64,000 bases of DNA from Simonsiella sp051414845 (GTDB taxonomy: Bacteria; Pseudomonadota; Gammaproteobacteria; Burkholderiales; Neisseriaceae), in NCBI GenBank assembly GCA_051414845.1, contig CP183313.1, positions 1,240,001 to 1,304,000 of the forward strand. The letters are read 5' to 3'. Both the position numbers and the translations under genes were made by a program. Position 1 is the stretch's first letter. Each line of letters starts with the position of its first letter. The notes beneath the pieces were generated by a model. The model made no database searches, was not told the origin of the DNA, and worked only from the letters and a program-made list of their open reading frames with translations. Shown here one piece after another: positions 61,273-64,000 of this stretch.

Positions 61273-64000
61273 TCAACCCAACACCTTGCGCGCACTTGCA
61301 AACAAGCGATACCAACCGCTCAACTCGCTCTCTTTCCACTCATCAGGCGACCACGACATTTGCGCCGTGCGGAACACGCGCTCGGGGTGCGGCATCATAA
61401 TGGTAACGCGCCCATCGGTCGTCGTAATGCCCGCGATGCCGTTTGGCGAACCATTCGGATTAAGCGGATATTGCTGCGTTACCGCGCCCGTGCCGTCCAC
61501 ATATTGCAGCGCAACTGCCAAATTATCAGTCACTTGTCCGCCAACGTGAGCAAAATCCGCCCGACCTTCGCCGTGGCTCACGACCACAGGTAACGCCGAA
61601 CCCACCATTTCACGCAAAATCAACGACGGCGATTGCGCCACTTTGACCATACTCAAACGCGCCTCAAATTGTTCCGATTGATTGCGCTTGAATTTCGCCC
61701 AACCGTCTGAATTTGGAATGATTTCCGCCAAATTGCTCACCATTTGGCAGCCATTGCATACGCCTAAAGTCAGCGTGTTCGGATTAGCGAAAAATGCCGC
61801 GAATTGGTCGCGCAATTTGTCGTGGAACAAAATGGATTTCGCCCAACCTTCGCCCGCACCCAACACGTCGCCGTAGCTGAAACCGCCGCACGCCGCCAAC
61901 ATTTGCATGTCCACTAAATTTACGCGCCCAGCCATCAAGTCAGACATATGCACATCAATCGCTTGGAAACCCGCGCGATTAAACGCTGCTGCCATTTCAA
62001 TGTGTCCGTTCACGCCTTGTTCGCGCAACACAGCAATTTTCGGTTTCAGGCTGCCTGAAATGTACGGTGCAGCCAAATCTTCTTTCAAATCAAAGCTCAA
62101 ATCGGCAAACAATCTCGCTTTTTCATCGCCAATCAGCGCAAATTCGCTGTCGGCGCATTCAGGATTGTCGCGCAATTTTTGGATTTGGTAAGACGTTTCC
62201 TGCCACACTTTTTGCATTTCAACCACATTGAAAACGTGTTCGCCAAACGCCATGTTTTCGCTTTCAGGCAGCACTTCGCCCAGTTGATACAAGGCTTCAG
62301 CAAAATCGCAATTTTCAAAAAGTGCTTGAATATATTGCAAATCTTCTTGACGAATTTGAACCACTGCGCCCAATTCTTCGTTAAACAAAATATGCGCATC
62401 GTTCAAATTATTGACCAAGCGTTCCATCGCAAAATCTTCTTCCAAATCAACGGCAAAACCGCAACGGCCTGCAAACGCCATTTCCGCCAAAGCCGCAAAC
62501 AAACCACCGTCTGAACGGTCGTGATATGCCAACAATTTGTTTTCATTCACTAATTGCTGTGTCAAATCGTAAAACTTTTTCAGGCAACCTGCATCAATAT
62601 CAGGCGCGTCGCCGCCCAAATCATTCCACACTTGCCCCAAAGCCGAGCCGCCCATACGCGCCTTGCCCAAGCCCAAATCAATTAGCAATAACACGCTGTT
62701 TTCAATCGGTTTTAAATCAGGCGTAACCGTTTTGCGTACGTCTTGCACAGGCGCAAACGCGGAAATAATCAGCGAAAGTGGCGACACCACGGCTTTTTGT
62801 TCGCCATTTTCCGTCCACACCGTTTTCATGGACAAACTGTCTTTGCCAACAGGAATGCTCACGCCAAGTGCTTGACAGGTTTCAGAAACCGCTTGCACTG
62901 TGCGATACAATTTCTCGTCTTCGCCTTTCACGCCGCAAGCCGCCATCCAGTTCGCCGACAATTTGATGTTGCCAATATCGCCGATGTTGGTCGCCGCGAT
63001 GTTGGTAATCGCCTCGCCGATACACATGCGCCCCGACGCTGGCGCGTTCGCGAGCGCAACGGCTGGTTTTTCGCCCATGCTCATCGCCTCGCCCTTGTGC
63101 GTGTTGAAACCCATCATGGTTACGGCGCAATCGGCAATCGGTGTTTGATATTTGCCAACCATTTGGTCGCGGTGCGTCATGCCGCCCACGCTGCGGTCGC
63201 CAATCGTAATCAGGAAATTTTTGGCGGCAACGGCTGGTAAACGCAACACGCGATAGGCACTTTCGCGCACATCGTATTGTTCCGTGTTAAACGCGTTTAC
63301 AGGCTGCCTGAAAGTTTCGTCGATGCGCGTGGTTTTAGGCGGTTTGCCGAGCAATACATTCAGCGGCAAATCCACAGGATTATTGTTGAACAAATCATCG
63401 CGCACTTGCAAATGCCCATCATCAGTCGCCGTGCCGACCACGGCAAACGGACAGCGTTCACGTTCACAAATTTGCGTAAACAAATCAAGGCGTTCAGGCA
63501 AAATCGCCAACACATAACGCTCTTGCGATTCGTTGCACCAAATTTGCAAGGGATTCAAGCCGTGTTCTTCCAACGGCACATCGCGCAAGGCGAATTTCGC
63601 GCCGCGACCAGCATCATTCACGAGTTCGGGGAACGCGTTGGACAAGCCACCTGCGCCCACGTCGTGGATAGAAATAATCGGATTTTTCTCCGCGCCAAGC
63701 TGCCAGCAACGGTCAATCACTTCCTGTGCGCGGCGTTCGATTTCGGGGTTGCCGCGTTGCACCGAGTTGAAATCCAAATCCGCGCTGTTGCTGCCCGTGT
63801 CCATAGACGACGCCGCGCCGCCGCCCAAACCGATTAACATGCCCTTGCCGCCCAGTTGGATTAACAACGCACCTTCGGGGATTTCGTGTTTGTGCGTTTG
63901 TTCCGCATTGATGTTGCCCAAGCCGCCAGCAATCATAATCGGTTTGTGGTAGCCGCGCACGGTATCGCCTTGTTTTTCTTCAAAAGTTCGGAAATAGCCG
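61273..64000 (-). CDS. purL: Phosphoribosylformylglycinamidine synthase, N-terminus beyond the window
   Basis: This is the fourth step of purine synthesis. About 909 C-terminal residues of the roughly 1300-residue single-chain enzyme are present and the frame is open at base 64000. Motifs include HDVGAGGLSNAFPELV, GDRSVGGMTHRDQMVGKYQT, YHDRSDGGLFAALAEMAF, and the C-terminal glutaminase domain with LAACGGFSYGDVLGAGEGWA, GVCNGCQMVSNLAEIIP (the nucleophile Cys) and MMPHPERVFR. Two uptake sequences are translated within it. A Correia-like repeat follows the stop. Confidence 0.97.
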   Translation of the reverse strand, partial: GYFRTFEEKQGDTVRGYHKPIMIAGGLGNINAEQTHKHEIPEGALLIQLGGKGMLIGLGGGAASSMDTGSNSADLDFNSVQRGNPEIERRAQEVIDRCWQLGAEKNPIISIHDVGAGGLSNAFPELVNDAGRGAKFALRDVPLEEHGLNPLQIWCNESQERYVLAILPERLDLFTQICERERCPFAVVGTATDDGHLQVRDDLFNNNPVDLPLNVLLGKPPKTTRIDETFRQPVNAFNTEQYDVRESAYRVLRLPAVAAKNFLITIGDRSVGGMTHRDQMVGKYQTPIADCAVTMMGFNTHKGEAMSMGEKPAVALANAPASGRMCIGEAITNIAATNIGDIGNIKLSANWMAACGVKGEDEKLYRTVQAVSETCQALGVSIPVGKDSLSMKTVWTENGEQKAVVSPLSLIISAFAPVQDVRKTVTPDLKPIENSVLLLIDLGLGKARMGGSALGQVWNDLGGDAPDIDAGCLKKFYDLTQQLVNENKLLAYHDRSDGGLFAALAEMAFAGRCGFAVDLEEDFAMERLVNNLNDAHILFNEELGAVVQIRQEDLQYIQALFENCDFAEALYQLGEVLPESENMAFGEHVFNVVEMQKVWQETSYQIQKLRDNPECADSEFALIGDEKARLFADLSFDLKEDLAAPYISGSLKPKIAVLREQGVNGHIEMAAAFNRAGFQAIDVHMSDLMAGRVNLVDMQMLAACGGFSYGDVLGAGEGWAKSILFHDKLRDQFAAFFANPNTLTLGVCNGCQMVSNLAEIIPNSDGWAKFKRNQSEQFEARLSMVKVAQSPSLILREMVGSALPVVVSHGEGRADFAHVGGQVTDNLAVALQYVDGTGAVTQQYPLNPNGSPNGIAGITTTDGRVTIMMPHPERVFRTAQMSWSPDEWKESELSGWYRLFASARKVLG

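Overview
The window comes from a member of the Neisseriaceae. The chromosome is densely sown with the DNA uptake sequence AGGCTGCCTGAA, usually extended into the near-palindrome TTTCAGGCAGCCTGAAA. This is the dialect associated with Simonsiella, Alysiella, Conchiformibius and Kingella rather than with Neisseria meningitidis. Gene content and order agree, for example rlmN-pilW-rodZ-ispG, sspA-sspB, and recC, mfd, clpX, recR and hemA. Genus level is as far as the sequence allows.

Layout, left to right. 1-8 kb: a truncated metallo-beta-lactamase-fold gene, a frameshifted Lrp-type regulator, a lipoprotein, an ABC permease, lysC and mfd. 8.3-10.1 kb: an AT-rich accessory gene with an HNH-like N-terminus, split by a 160 bp MITE whose removal restores one 517-codon frame. 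10-25 kb: mostly housekeeping genes (phosphatase-like protein, OsmC, DUF4178 protein, RsuA-type synthase, PepD, phosphate transporter, TrpS, RluF-type synthase, RecC). 25-42 kb: DoxX, FadL porin, SspA/SspB, MORN protein, Dcd, RecR, ClpX, RluA-type synthase, a decayed wrbA, ispG, rodZ, pilW, rlmN, a solute-binding lipoprotein and ndk.

42.39-54.16 kb is an 11.7 kb genomic island in tRNA-Asn, bounded by 55 bp direct repeats that copy the tRNA 3' half. It carries a tyrosine integrase, now broken. Its left part (lytic transglycosylase, D12 adenine methylase) still carries the host uptake dialect. Its middle (MobC fragment, relaxase, Fic protein, serine resolvase, epsilon/zeta-like pair, VbhA-like protein, orphan MafB-type toxin and immunity cassettes) carries the ATGCCGTCTGAA/AGGCCGTCTGAA dialects, pointing to a Neisseria sensu stricto source. 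Three insertion sequences (IS5-, IS110- and IS1595-type) sit at its right end. Many island genes are broken by homopolymer slips or nonsense codons, whereas the relaxase, Fic, resolvase, zeta and VbhA-like frames are open.

54-64 kb returns to chromosome: intact tRNA-Asn, hemA, pdxH, a DUF58/MoxR pair, a GNAT acetyltransferase, tRNA-Ser(GCU), menA, a VOC protein and the C-terminal two thirds of purL, which runs off the right edge.

The main points of interest are the MITE-split HNH-like gene, the two uptake dialects inside one island, the toxin-immunity cassette array with an IS exactly at the toxin boundary, the apparently unprotected zeta toxin, and a small repeat absorbed in frame into Mfd.
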